Shown one piece after another: positions 33,551 to 43,585 of a stretch of DNA of 64,000 nt. Positions within the stretch are counted from its first letter, which is position 1. Each line of letters begins with the position of its first letter. The notes under the pieces were generated by a model. It was given only the letters and a program-made list of their open reading frames with translations, did not search any database and was not told where the DNA came from. A program made the translations under genes and the position numbers. Origin of the DNA: Marsupella aquatica (Eukaryota; Marchantiophyta); contig OZ316892.1 in the NCBI GenBank assembly GCA_973895155.1, positions 20,646,001-20,710,000 of the forward strand, read 5' to 3'.

Positions 33551-36500
33551 TTATGTGTGACTTCCCGTGACGGGGTACCCGTCACATAGCTCCTCTCTTA
33601 ATTGCGAAGCGCCCCCGCGAGCACCATACTCTTCCTCCGTGTAGTACTTCTTTAGGCGCTCTTGATTGATCCGTGTGTTGAGTAGTTGCCCCTCCAATGT
33701 CTTGAGTTGAACCGAGCCGTTGGAGTAGACGGCATCCACTACGTAGGGTCCCATCCACCGTGTATGCAACTTCCCGGGGAAATGCATGAAGCGGCTATCG
33801 TAGAGGAGCACCAAATCTCCCTCCTCAATGGACACACGACGGAGACGGGAATCGTAATGTGACTTGCGTTTGCCTTGCTCCTGCTCCGTATGTGTCAAAG
33901 CCTCTTCTCGTGTCTCCGTGAGTTGCTCCAACTGTTGGATCCGTGAAGCGACACTTTCTTCTGCCCCTTCCCTTTCCCGTGTTAGGATTCGAATGGTTGG
34001 AACCTCAAATTCCACCGGCACAAGAGAGTGTTGTCCAAACACAAGGAAATAGGGGCTGTGGCCCGTGGTAGTCTTGTGAGCCAGGTTGTAAGCGTAAGTG
34101 GCAGCCAACAACTTCAAATCCCAATCGGTCTTGTGAGCGGATACCGTTTTGTTGAGGATCTTGCCCATGATCCCGTTGGCTCTCTCAGTGAGCCCGTTGG
34201 CTCGAGGGTGGTACGGAGTGGTCTTCCTATGTGAGATCAAGTAGTTCTCCGTCAAACGTTCAATCGTATGATTGAGGAAGTGAGTACCCCTGTCACTTAC
34301 CAACTCCAATGGTGGACCAAATCGTGTAAAAATCTGCTCATACAAAAAACGTGCCGTGGTGTTGGCATCATCCTTGGCAGTAGCTCGGGCCTCCACCCAC
34401 TTGGTGGCATAGTCCGTTGCAAGAATGATGTAGCGCTTCCTCCCTCTTCGTGTGATGGGAGTGAAAGGGCCAATGAAGTCCACCCCCCACTTCTCAAAGG
34501 GTGCAAGAGGAAGTATGGGCACCAATGGGTGTCGTGAGGAGGGCCCTGGTTTGCCTTGACGCTGGCACGGATCACATCGCTGGATGTACCGGTGTACATC
34601 CCGAAAGAGAGTTGGCCACCAATATCCAGCATCTAGTATTTTCCTTGCGGTGGTCTCCCGTGCAAAGTGGCCACCAGCTTCCTCCTCATGTAATGCTGCC
34701 ATGACTGTACGTATCTCCGCTTCCTCCAAACAACGACGAAGTCGGCCATCCATGCCGTACTTGTGAAGTACTCCCTTCACAAGCAAGTAGGGACCTGTCT
34801 TACGCAAAAACACTGCTGCTCTCTCCGGGCCCAAACGTGAGGGAACTCTAGCCGTGCGGAGAAATTCCAAAATTTCTCCATACCAAGTAGTGGCCTCTGT
34901 ATTCACGCTGAACACTTCCTCATCCGGGAACCGATCATCAATCTCCTGGGAGTCAGATGCTCCCTCAATACGGGAGAAGAAGTCTGCATTGCTATGACTC
35001 TTCCCCGATCTTACTCTCACCTCATAGTTGAACTCTTGTAGCAACAAAACCCAACGTGCAATTCTCCCGGACAGATCTGGCTTGTTGACCATGTATTTCA
35101 AGCTGTTGTGATCCGTGTGGAACACAACCTTGTACCCCAACAAATAATGACGATACTTCTTACAAGCGTAGATGATACCAAGTGCCTCCCTATCGGTGGG
35201 TGAGTAGTTTTTCTCTGCCGGGGCCAACTGCCTACTGGCAAAGTAGATGGGATGGTCTCTTCCATCATCATCTAACTGACTCAAAACGGCACCGATGCAA
35301 AATCCTGATACGTCTACGTAAACATGGAATTCCTTATTCCAATTGGGCGTAATGAGCACGGGGGCCTCTAGCAATCGTTTCTTCAATTCATCAAAAGCAG
35401 CCTGACGGGAAGGAGTAGGTTCAAACTCACTTCCTTTTTTCAACATGGAAGTGAGTGGCATGGCTACCTTGGCAAAGTCTTTGATGAAGCGTCGGTAGTA
35501 GCCAACACACCCCAAGAACCCTCTCACTTCCTTCACATTCTTGGGAAATGAGACTGCTACCCACACGGCGACCTTCTCACGATCAACTTCAATCCCTCGT
35601 GCAGACACTTTGTGGCCCAATAGGATTCCCTCCTCAATTCCAAAGAAACATTTCTCCGGATGCAGCTTCAGGCAAGTCTCCCGGCACCGCTGAAAAGTCA
35701 ACCGTAAGTGTTCCGGATGCTTGACTCGTTTGCCGTAGACAGCAAAGTCATCAATAAAGATCTCCAAGAACCTGCGTAAAAAGTCATGAAATATATTCAT
35801 CATGAGCCGTTGGAACATGCCAGGGGCATTGCACAACCCAAAAGGCATTCTCCGGAATGCAAAAATCCCCCACTCTGTTGTGAAAGCCGTCTTGAGTTGG
35901 TCCTCCTCCCGTATCCAGATTTGGTTGTACCCAGAGTAGCCATCCAAGAAGCTGTATATCTCCCAACCTGCTACCATGTCCAACACGATATCCGTGAACG
36001 GTAGCGGGTAGTGATCCTTCTTGGTCGCATCATTCAACTTTCGAAAATCTTGGCACACCCGTATTTTCACCTTCCCGTCTGGCCCCTTTTTCTTGGGCAC
36101 GATTACGATGGGTGACACCCACTCACTATGCATGACCGGATAAATGAATCCTGCATCCAACAAACGGTCAATCTCCTCCTTCACCATGAGTGAGTATTTG
36201 GGGTTGAGGCGGTATTGGCGTTGCCTCACAGGTCGTGCTCCTGACATCAGGTCAATGCTGTGCTCACCAAACTCAGGTGGCACTCCTTTCAAATCTTGGT
36301 GGCTCCACGCAAATACGTCTTGGTACTCTTTCAACAATTCCTGAATCGTGCGTTGCTCCGTAGCATCCAACTTACTACCAATGTTGAGTGTCTTGCCCTC
36401 ACCCACTTCCACCTTTGTGTACTGCTCCGGCCTGATCACGTCCAACTTGTTGCGTGTCTCCTCATCAAAGGTTTCTTCCAACAGTGCGAGCCTCATCCCT

Positions 36501-39500
36501 CCATACACCGGTGCATCACTCTCCTCCTGGTCTGGTCGGGATGGAGGTGGATCCTTTGTCACATGGGCCATTATTTCTTCAACGTCAGATTCTTTGTAAT
36601 GTGACAATAGCTCCTCTCTAAAGTCATCATCCAGGATGTCATTCAAAAACTGCTCTCTTTGCTCATCATCAAACATGATCGTGTGGGCTTGCATTTCCAC
36701 CTCCTCGGGGTGATCCTCTGCCTCCCTATCATGAATCTCTAGAGGTTCAGCCTCCACAATTTTGCTTCGCTCGTCTTCCATCTCTTCTAGAACAGCGTGC
36801 ACTTGGCTAACTGATTCCTCTACTGCATGCTCTTGAGTAGCAACTCCGGGGCCAAAAACATCTTCCTCCGTGAGGTGAGAAATCAGTTTCACCATGTATA
36901 CTTCATCCTCGTCTTCATCTGAGGTGACCTCTGAATCATATTCCTCCTCCATAGTCGTAGTCTCCCCGTGAGGTGACTCCGCTGACCATGGAATAGTGAT
37001 AGTGGGGATACCAAACCGAAACTGCCGTTTGCCCCAATCACTTGTGACCTTGGCCACATACAACCATGGCCTGCCAATTAAAATGGGAAAACCGTACGGC
37101 CGAACGGGTCGCATCACCAAATAGTTGAGGGGGAAAGATTTTCCCCCAATCATTGTTGGAATCTTGGTGAGACACCCCAACGGCACCACCCGTGCACCAT
37201 CAGCCAACCTCATGGCACGTGCCGGTGGTTCTAACTCTGTATACCCCAACCGGTTTGCCGTCTCCTCAGTCATGATGTTGACTCCCGAGCCCCCGTCCAC
37301 CGGTACAAACCGTATTGCACATCCATTGATGTCCACCGTGAGTTCTGGGGCACCCAAATCCTCCGTGACCCAGTTGACTTGTATGGGGTCAGCCCCAACT
37401 TTGGGTAACCTTCTTCTACGTCTCCTCCTCATGAGAATCTCCTTGACTTGGCGACGGTATAGGGAGCTATCCCGTAATAGTTGACCAATTGTGGCACTGA
37501 CTGGGCAATCCAGAATGTCTTGAGCAATGTTGTACGCGGTTGCAGGAGGTATGGGTGGGATGACCTCTTCTCCCGGTTTCCAACGAACAACCCTCTCCTC
37601 CGCTTTCTTTCTGGCCTTTGCCTCCTCCATGTCTTTGTCAATGGCCGCTTGCATGGCTTGTGCTTCTAGCTCCTCCAACTGCTTACGTACCTCTTCTCCC
37701 ACCTTCGGATAGAACAACTTGGGGTTGTCCCGATCAAAGTCACTATCCTCCATGGGTGGCACCTCCGGTTCGTGTGAGGTACCCGATGTGGAAGCTTGAT
37801 GCACCTCCTTGTACTTCTGCTTGAGCTCGGACTTGCCCTTCTTTTTGCCGGATCGAGTGGAGACTCGGTAACAAGAGTAATGCCTTCTCTCCTCGTCGCT
37901 GTCTTCCTCCGGTAGATTCTCAGCATGAGTCCACTCATGACTTGGGGGTGAGGGGTTAGCAACTTCAACTTCCGTAGATGTTGCAACAACAACCACCGGT
38001 ATCTCAACAACTGGAGATACTACAACGACTAGCGGTACCACCTCCTCCGTTATGGTGGTCATCCTTTGCTTGGGAATGTTCACTACGGTTTCTTCTCTTC
38101 TAGTGATTAGAGGGGTGTCGACTGCTTCCGTGGTGAGAAAGTTGACGCTAGCTTCTTTCAGAGGAGGTGGCGGCCCCTTCTTCTCTTGTGCCCCAATCGG
38201 TTGAGCCTTGAACGCCTCCAAGGTTGGGCAGTGTGGTGCAAGATGACCCTCCCCCTTGCATAGTTGACACAGCCGGGCAAAATCTCCATTGCCTTGACGG
38301 GTGGGCTCTGGGCACACATTAGCGTAGTGGCCCGCCACTCTACAATTGTAACAAATAGGGATCTTCCTCACTCCAGGGTACGGTGGTCGATTCCCTGGGT
38401 TAGCGTTGGGATAGTTGGAGTATGCGGGTGCTCCGGCGTTTGTTGAAACTCCATGAATGCTCCGTGGTCCCGGGTTGAGAGGTTGTACACTATACACGTT
38501 GGCCTCTGGTGGCTCCTCCATGAAGTACTCTATTGGCCCTTCCGCTGCATATGAAGGATTTGAGTAGCTTGCCCCCTCAACATCCTCCTCCCGTACTTGG
38601 AAAACCTTGGCTGGTTCTCCCGCTGGGCACTCCTTCGGGGCATGACCAAACTTCATGCACTTGGTGCACCACACATTGGCTCTCTCCACCGGAACTTTTC
38701 TCCTCTCAGGTTTGAGTCCGGCAAAATGTACTTTCAACGCTTTCATTTGCTCCGTCAGCTCATCATATCTGGCCTCTTGCTCCTTCAGGCGTCTTGCCGT
38801 AGACAATGGTGTAACGGCCACCGTGGGTAGTATCACTTCACGGTGAGAGGACTTCTTGACTTTCTTTGACAACTTCTTCTTCTTCCTCCTTCGTCTTTCA
38901 GCTTCTGACTCCGTAGTGTCTGACTCTGTAGTACTCTCAGAATCCTCAGATTCATCACTACTATCTGAATCAGATCCACTCGACTCCTCACTGGAGGAAC
39001 TGTCAACCGGCTTCAGCTTCTTTCTTCGGCAACGCTTGCTTGTGGCATCAGCTGCGGTGTATGACTCCGCTGCTGCAATAGCTTCAGCCAATGTGGTTGG
39101 CTTGGCTTGACGTACAAAGAACCCCATCTTGCTTGGTAGGGCAGCCACAAACCAGGCTTGACGCATAGCATCATCGGTACGGGCTTGGATCCGACGTACC
39201 AGCTTTTGGAACCTTTGCAAAAACCTCCGTAATGACTCCTTCTTCTTCATCCTGAGTTGGCCCACCTTTAATAGTGAGGTGGCCTCCACTCCTATGGATC
39301 TGAACTCCTTCAAGAAGGCTTGCTTGAACAGAGCCCAATCAGCTTTCACGTTGGCCAACAACGAAATGAACCATGGACCTGCCTCCCCTCTCATCATTCC
39401 AGGAATGATAGTGAGCTTATGTGCAGACTCCCCATTAGCTTCGGCAATCCCTTCAAACTCCTCAATCCATTCGTCTGGATCATCCTTTGGTCTCCCCTTG

Positions 39501-39949
39501 AAGGGTACGTACTGAACACGGGTACGTTGTGCAGCTGCCATCGGTGCAGCCGGTGCCTGTATCAACACAGGTGGTAATGGCGCTTGTTGGGCCACCGGTA
39601 ACAGCACCGATGATAGGTGTGAGATGATTTGTGGCAATGCAGTGAGCTCTGGGATCAGATTTTGTAACTCAGACTGCACCAACACAAAGGGCTCTCCTTC
39701 TTCTCGCTCGTGATCTATGTCTGGCTCTTCGTCTGGGCATATGGCCTCATTACGTTGAGCCTCTTCCTGTTGCACACCAACTTGTTCTTCCAGCACCAGT
39801 GGCAACCTCCTCTCTTCTGCAAGCCGTAAGCGTTCTTCGGCAGCAACTCGTCGTCTGGTCCCAATCCAAGAGGGCCCCCCTTCTAGCTCTGATCTTGGGG
39901 TACGTGTGTGTTGGGGACTTCCTCTACCTCCCCTTCTCCCTCTCGGCAT
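33551..39949 (-). CDS. gag-pol: Ty3/gypsy Gag-Pol polyprotein, 2,132 aa, intact
   Basis: One frame encodes everything needed for retrotransposition. The Gag core is at about 145-290. A Ser/Asp/Glu-rich stretch at 316-350 is followed by a Lys/Arg block at 352-370. Three CCHC zinc knuckles follow: C428/C431/H436/C441, C533/C536/H541/C546 and C561/C564/H569/C574. The aspartic protease motif is 'VDGGSGVNIM' with catalytic D885. Reverse transcriptase spans about 1,240-1,460 with FIDD at 1,398-1,401. RNase H has D1546, E1588 and D1613. Integrase has an HHCC finger (H1754, H1761, C1792, C1795) and the D1824, D1886, E1922 triad with D-35-E spacing. A GPY-type tail lies near 2,067. No chromodomain follows. 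Gag and Pol are in one frame with no stop or frameshift, so separation must be proteolytic. The last 12 codons, including the stop, lie inside the 3' LTR. The first Met (39,949) lies about 220 bp from the primer site. Confidence 0.96.
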   Translation of the reverse strand: MPRGRRGGRGSPQHTRTPRSELEGGPSWIGTRRRVAAEERLRLAEERRLPLVLEEQVGVQQEEAQRNEAICPDEEPDIDHEREEGEPFVLVQSELQNLIPELTALPQIISHLSSVLLPVAQQAPLPPVLIQAPAAPMAAAQRTRVQYVPFKGRPKDDPDEWIEEFEGIAEANGESAHKLTIIPGMMRGEAGPWFISLLANVKADWALFKQAFLKEFRSIGVEATSLLKVGQLRMKKKESLRRFLQRFQKLVRRIQARTDDAMRQAWFVAALPSKMGFFVRQAKPTTLAEAIAAAESYTAADATSKRCRRKKLKPVDSSSSEESSGSDSDSSDESEDSESTTESDTTESEAERRRRKKKKLSKKVKKSSHREVILPTVAVTPLSTARRLKEQEARYDELTEQMKALKVHFAGLKPERRKVPVERANVWCTKCMKFGHAPKECPAGEPAKVFQVREEDVEGASYSNPSYAAEGPIEYFMEEPPEANVYSVQPLNPGPRSIHGVSTNAGAPAYSNYPNANPGNRPPYPGVRKIPICYNCRVAGHYANVCPEPTRQGNGDFARLCQLCKGEGHLAPHCPTLEAFKAQPIGAQEKKGPPPPLKEASVNFLTTEAVDTPLITRREETVVNIPKQRMTTITEEVVPLVVVVSPVVEIPVVVVATSTEVEVANPSPPSHEWTHAENLPEEDSDEERRHYSCYRVSTRSGKKKGKSELKQKYKEVHQASTSGTSHEPEVPPMEDSDFDRDNPKLFYPKVGEEVRKQLEELEAQAMQAAIDKDMEEAKARKKAEERVVRWKPGEEVIPPIPPATAYNIAQDILDCPVSATIGQLLRDSSLYRRQVKEILMRRRRRRRLPKVGADPIQVNWVTEDLGAPELTVDINGCAIRFVPVDGGSGVNIMTEETANRLGYTELEPPARAMRLADGARVVPLGCLTKIPTMIGGKSFPLNYLVMRPVRPYGFPILIGRPWLYVAKVTSDWGKRQFRFGIPTITIPWSAESPHGETTTMEEEYDSEVTSDEDEDEVYMVKLISHLTEEDVFGPGVATQEHAVEESVSQVHAVLEEMEDERSKIVEAEPLEIHDREAEDHPEEVEMQAHTIMFDDEQREQFLNDILDDDFREELLSHYKESDVEEIMAHVTKDPPPSRPDQEESDAPVYGGMRLALLEETFDEETRNKLDVIRPEQYTKVEVGEGKTLNIGSKLDATEQRTIQELLKEYQDVFAWSHQDLKGVPPEFGEHSIDLMSGARPVRQRQYRLNPKYSLMVKEEIDRLLDAGFIYPVMHSEWVSPIVIVPKKKGPDGKVKIRVCQDFRKLNDATKKDHYPLPFTDIVLDMVAGWEIYSFLDGYSGYNQIWIREEDQLKTAFTTEWGIFAFRRMPFGLCNAPGMFQRLMMNIFHDFLRRFLEIFIDDFAVYGKRVKHPEHLRLTFQRCRETCLKLHPEKCFFGIEEGILLGHKVSARGIEVDREKVAVWVAVSFPKNVKEVRGFLGCVGYYRRFIKDFAKVAMPLTSMLKKGSEFEPTPSRQAAFDELKKRLLEAPVLITPNWNKEFHVYVDVSGFCIGAVLSQLDDDGRDHPIYFASRQLAPAEKNYSPTDREALGIIYACKKYRHYLLGYKVVFHTDHNSLKYMVNKPDLSGRIARWVLLLQEFNYEVRVRSGKSHSNADFFSRIEGASDSQEIDDRFPDEEVFSVNTEATTWYGEILEFLRTARVPSRLGPERAAVFLRKTGPYLLVKGVLHKYGMDGRLRRCLEEAEIRTVMAALHEEEAGGHFARETTARKILDAGYWWPTLFRDVHRYIQRCDPCQRQGKPGPSSRHPLVPILPLAPFEKWGVDFIGPFTPITRRGRKRYIILATDYATKWVEARATAKDDANTTARFLYEQIFTRFGPPLELVSDRGTHFLNHTIERLTENYLISHRKTTPYHPRANGLTERANGIMGKILNKTVSAHKTDWDLKLLAATYAYNLAHKTTTGHSPYFLVFGQHSLVPVEFEVPTIRILTREREGAEESVASRIQQLEQLTETREEALTHTEQEQGKRKSHYDSRLRRVSIEEGDLVLLYDSRFMHFPGKLHTRWMGPYVVDAVYSNGSVQLKTLEGQLLNTRINQERLKKYYTEEEYGARGGASQLREELCDGYPVTGSHT
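33587..33600 (-). promoter_or_regulatory. Polypurine tract of the young gypsy element
   Basis: On the element's strand the sequence taagagaggagcta directly precedes the 3' LTR (TGTGAC). It is the likely plus-strand primer site. It also codes for residues of the Pol C-terminus (LREEL), so one stretch serves two roles. Confidence 0.85.
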
Positions 39950-40009
39950 CCCATTGAGACCTGCATTCCAAACTTACACCAATGTCTCAGAAAGCAATAT
40001 TTGTAAACA

Positions 40010-40104
40010 TCAACCGTCGCACGATGCGTTGTGGTTGACGTACAATAACAAAGTAACCAACAAACTTCTCACGTATCAACCGTCGCAAGTTGCGTTGTGG
40101 TTGA
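40010..40104 (-). ncRNA. Twin stem-loops in the gypsy leader
   Basis: Two copies of a hairpin occur 66 bp apart between the primer site and the gag start. Both have outer arms tcaacc/ggttga (40,010-15 with 40,033-38; 40,076-81 with 40,099-104) and inner arms cgca/tgcg (40,018-21 with 40,025-28; 40,084-87 with 40,091-94). Only the loop bases differ. Their position and duplication suggest an RNA packaging or dimerisation signal; that role is inferred. Confidence 0.55.
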
Positions 40105-40166
40105 TAGGTTTGAACTCCCAATAGACGTAGCTCCCCTCCTTCGTGTCGTCAAACAAGAAGAAGGAT

Positions 40167-40184
40167 TCCCCGGCAGCGGCGCCA
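40167..40184 (-). promoter_or_regulatory. Primer-binding site, tRNA-Asp type
   Basis: On the element's strand the 18 bases TGGCGCCGCTGCCGGGGA fit the 3' end of plant tRNA-Asp(GUC) with one mismatch (C for T at position 9). The usual version in plant gypsy elements is TGGCGCCGTTGCCGGGGA. It lies 20 bases inside the 5' LTR end. Confidence 0.85.
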
Positions 40185-41315
40185 AAAACAAAAGACCACA
40201 CTTATGTCACTTGCCTCTCCAACGGTTAATACGTGCAAACCGCACTTTTCTTCGCTTAAACCGTTGGTATCGTATTACGGGGTCGTGGAGGGACGCTATT
40301 TGGATTCTTTTCACACCAGGATGAGTATTTTGGTTTCCGCTCCCGGAAATGTAGGTTTTGATCAAGTCTACCGACTACCCTCACCCCACAGCTTTTGATC
40401 AAGTCCTGCCGACTACCCCACTACACCTTCACTCGGAGTCACCCAAAGAGTGCTGTCACCACCCCTACTCACAAGGCCGACTCAAACCAAGCAAGTTTCT
40501 TCAAATCATAGAACGGGAGAACACAATTCGGAAAGCGAAAAAGGGAGAAGGAACACACAACAAAAGCCCATCAAGTCAAATGTACAGATCCATATCTCTT
40601 GGGAAAAACGATACACATTGCATGAGTAACCCGGCCTCCTGCCGTCTACTCAACTCCTGCCTCTCCGGACAATGAGTATGGCTCCCCCTCACTACTCTGA
40701 ACACGCTTTCAAACTCCTCAGGCTCCACTCTATCCCTCCTTGCTAACTTCACACTGAGTCCCCCTAACTACTTCGGGGCTATCCCCCTAAATACTGAAAA
40801 ATCACACCAAAGCACCCCTCACAGGGTCACAACGGTGGCGGCTACCCTAGCGGCGCCGCTAAAACCTTGCACTAAGAGAAATCCTTAAACTGAAGAGGAG
40901 CATGCGGCACACACATGCTGCTAAAACCCTAAACCCAAAACAAGGGGGCCGACGGTGCCTTCGACGGCGCCCCAACAGTACACGTGAACCCTGAAAGTGA
41001 GAGGCACCCCAAAATGGCCGAAACTAGGTGCCCTTCCAAGTGCACACCTGAGCTCACCCCTGGATAGCTCTTCTTTTCCTGCTTCCGAATCACTAAGTCG
41101 CTCCCTCAACGGACTTCAGACGCCTGAGTTATGGCCGTTTCCGTACCGCAAAAACATAAGTTCTCCAGGCCATAACTTGCTCATCCTGGCTCCGTTTGAG
41201 GAGCGCCGCCTCTTGTTGGAATCAGCTCCGCGAGCTCATCCCAACAAGCCCATGAGTGACCCCCCACTAAAATGTTGGAAATCTGGAGGCCGTACACCCA
41301 CGTCCGTACGCCTAT

Positions 41316-43172
41316 CTAATCCTCCTCTTCTTCTTCGCTCTCGGTGCCCGGACTTGTGCCCCGTGAGTGGTCCTCCTCCTCATCACTCACGGGAGTGAGT
41401 GCCACCGTACTTTTCTTCTTCTTCGACGGAGTACTCTTAGTGCTGCTGCTCCCGCGCTTCCTCAAAGCAGCCAAGGCCTGCCACGCCTTGATGTACCCCT
41501 CACCAATTGTGTCCTTCCAGAGGGTAGCCTCTTCTCCGGACCGCAACTCCAACGGTAGAACTTGCCCCGTGGCCATGGGAGTCCCGGGGGTGACAGACCT
41601 GGGTGGCATCCCCGTACTGACCTGAGCCTCCCGTAACGATTTCCGTACCTCCCGGAGCTTCTTCTCCAAGCTCTTACTCTTCTCCTGACTCTTCTTGGCT
41701 CCATCCAACAAGGGTCCATACTTCCCACTAACCTCCTTCACCACCATCTCGATAGCTTGGGAGATCACATCCGGGGAAAGTGTGGAGCCAGGTGTGCCGG
41801 GACTCTTCCGTTTCCCTAGACTCAGGGCCTCACTTCTCTTCGCTCGTGTCTCAAAGGCTGCCACCTGACTCCGTAGTGCTCCCACCTGGTTCCTCCACTC
41901 CATCACTTCTCCAGAATTTTGCTTCTCTTTGGCCAATGCTTGCCTCAACGCTCCTACTTCTTCTGCTTCCTTGGCCTTGGTGGACAAAGCTCCCTTCAAG
42001 TTGGTGATCTCTACGTGAGCTGCATTGATGTGCCTGACCTTCTCATGAATGGTCTGCTCCTTGGTCTTGATCACCTCCTTCAGTGACAGGATGCTCTGCT
42101 CTAACGTCTCTACTTTGACTGTGGCGTGCTTGAGAGACTCCCTCAATGCGTGGACTAGCTTGAGTCCCTCGTGGACTCCCTCTCTGAAATCCCGTAGCTC
42201 TGCCAAGTAAACATCCGGAATGTTGTATTCCAGAGGCTGTTTCGGATCTCCCACGAGTGATTCAAGCCACTCCAATGTGCAATCATCCTCCTGGTTCTCT
42301 TCTTCTCTATTATCCTCCCCACCAGCAGACAATGATTCCTCCGTGAGCTTCCCTAAAACGGTAGTGGCAATACTCCGGATCTCCGTGGTGAGAGATGATC
42401 CCGTGTCTTCATGCCCCGGAGAACCAATCAACCCTTCTGCCCTGGCCAATACAAATGACCCCATCAAATGTACAGCCCCACCTGGTTTCACACTCCCGGG
42501 CTCAGCGGCCAATAGCTTCTTCAATCCGTAGCACCACCATCCGTACACATGGGCTGGGTAGTTCTTGATGTCCATAGCTACCACGAAATGCTCCTCATTC
42601 AGCACTCCGGATTGCACGTTGCCAAGAACCCGTTGATGCACCTTGGCCAGGAAGCCCTTATACTCAACATCCTTGACAGCAGAAAGAGGGATGGCGGTGG
42701 TGGAGGTAGGATTGGTCACCCAAGTGGCCACCATTTTCAACGTGAGTTCTCCCCTGATATTCCGAGGTGTGAATGAGAATTTCTGATTCTCAAGAAACAA
42801 TAGCTTAGCCAACTCCACATGGGGCACTACACGTTTGAGACATTCAAAGTAGATTCCCTCCGTTCGGAACTCCATCCCGGCCTCAATGTCCCAGCTCTTC
42901 CCTGAAGGGATGGTAATCTCCACCTTCATGAATTCTGTAAGCCCGGTGGCTTGGAAAATGTTCCGACAATCCTCCATCACCTTGGTGGAGGTCTTGGGAT
43001 AAATTCGACGAAAAATCTTCCTACCCACCGGTGAGGAACCCGCTGCCAATCCCGTGCTCATCATAACTTCTCTCTCTTCCCTTTCCCGTGTAATCCGAGT
43101 CTCCACGTAGTCACGGTAAGCAGCCTTGTATCTCCGAATGCGTGACGCACTAAACTCTGGTTGATCTAGCAT
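41316..43172 (-). CDS. LTR-borne ORF, 618 aa, unknown function (5' LTR copy)
   Basis: This is the same protein as at 30,572-32,428 except Ala269 for Thr269. Being in the 5' LTR, roughly 0.85 kb downstream of a TATA-like site, this copy is the one most likely translated from genomic or spliced RNA. About 1.37 kb separates its stop from the gag start, including the primer site and leader hairpins, so gag-pol would need splicing, re-initiation, internal entry or a separate promoter if this ORF is translated first. No homologue is recognised. The long frame is open without a stop on the gag-pol strand, and the composition is protein-like (globular part, coiled coil, acidic tail). Confidence 0.8.
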   Translation of the reverse strand: MLDQPEFSASRIRRYKAAYRDYVETRITREREEREVMMSTGLAAGSSPVGRKIFRRIYPKTSTKVMEDCRNIFQATGLTEFMKVEITIPSGKSWDIEAGMEFRTEGIYFECLKRVVPHVELAKLLFLENQKFSFTPRNIRGELTLKMVATWVTNPTSTTAIPLSAVKDVEYKGFLAKVHQRVLGNVQSGVLNEEHFVVAMDIKNYPAHVYGWWCYGLKKLLAAEPGSVKPGGAVHLMGSFVLARAEGLIGSPGHEDTGSSLTTEIRSIATTVLGKLTEESLSAGGEDNREEENQEDDCTLEWLESLVGDPKQPLEYNIPDVYLAELRDFREGVHEGLKLVHALRESLKHATVKVETLEQSILSLKEVIKTKEQTIHEKVRHINAAHVEITNLKGALSTKAKEAEEVGALRQALAKEKQNSGEVMEWRNQVGALRSQVAAFETRAKRSEALSLGKRKSPGTPGSTLSPDVISQAIEMVVKEVSGKYGPLLDGAKKSQEKSKSLEKKLREVRKSLREAQVSTGMPPRSVTPGTPMATGQVLPLELRSGEEATLWKDTIGEGYIKAWQALAALRKRGSSSTKSTPSKKKKSTVALTPVSDEEEDHSRGTSPGTESEEEEED

Positions 43173-43585
43173 CCATGCATCCCGAAATCAATTTCTCAAT
43201 CACCAATCCCGTCACCCGTGGCAATGTCAATTCCCTGGCCCGAAACAGCCCCCGTAGCCCGATCACTTAAATTCTCTCAATTTCCCGTCACTACTCCGTG
43301 CGGCCGCCACTAATGCCTGGAAGAATGACGCCAGCAAGCCCCACTAATCCACCATGAAAGAGAGAGCTTCAAAAATAATTAGAATCTGGAGAGAGCTTCC
43401 GGCAAGAGAGAGAAGAACCCCATTTTTGCTTTCGGCAATGAGAGGGTCGTGCAAAAGGAAGAGGGAAAGAAAAAGGAAGGAAAAAAAAATAGAACCGAAA
43501 AAACTCCTGGCGCCTTCGCCATGCGCCCCGGCCCATTTCTCGGGCCTTACCCTTGCGTCCTCCTGCGCGCGGCCCTATGCAGGGC

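Larger units (their letters stand above)
29461..33586 (-). repeat. 3' LTR of the young gypsy element (4,126 bp)
   Basis: On the element's strand it opens TGTGAC and closes GTGACA. It matches 40,205-44,329 almost base for base. It holds the second copy of the LTR ORF (30,572-32,428), the 47-bp and 64-bp GC-rich repeats (32,842-33,224), and the last 12 codons of gag-pol. It is GC-rich compared with the surrounding AT-rich DNA. Typical plant gypsy LTRs are a few hundred bases to about 2 kb; 4 kb is long. Confidence 0.97.

Noticed and set aside
33551-33800. Chromodomain at the end of the gypsy integrase
   Set aside because: After the GPY-type module only a short charged tail follows, with none of the aromatic residues of a chromodomain.
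40185-40204. A second primer site right at the LTR edge
   Set aside because: The 20 bases between LTR and the tRNA-Asp match show no complementarity to a common tRNA 3' end (none begins with TGG).
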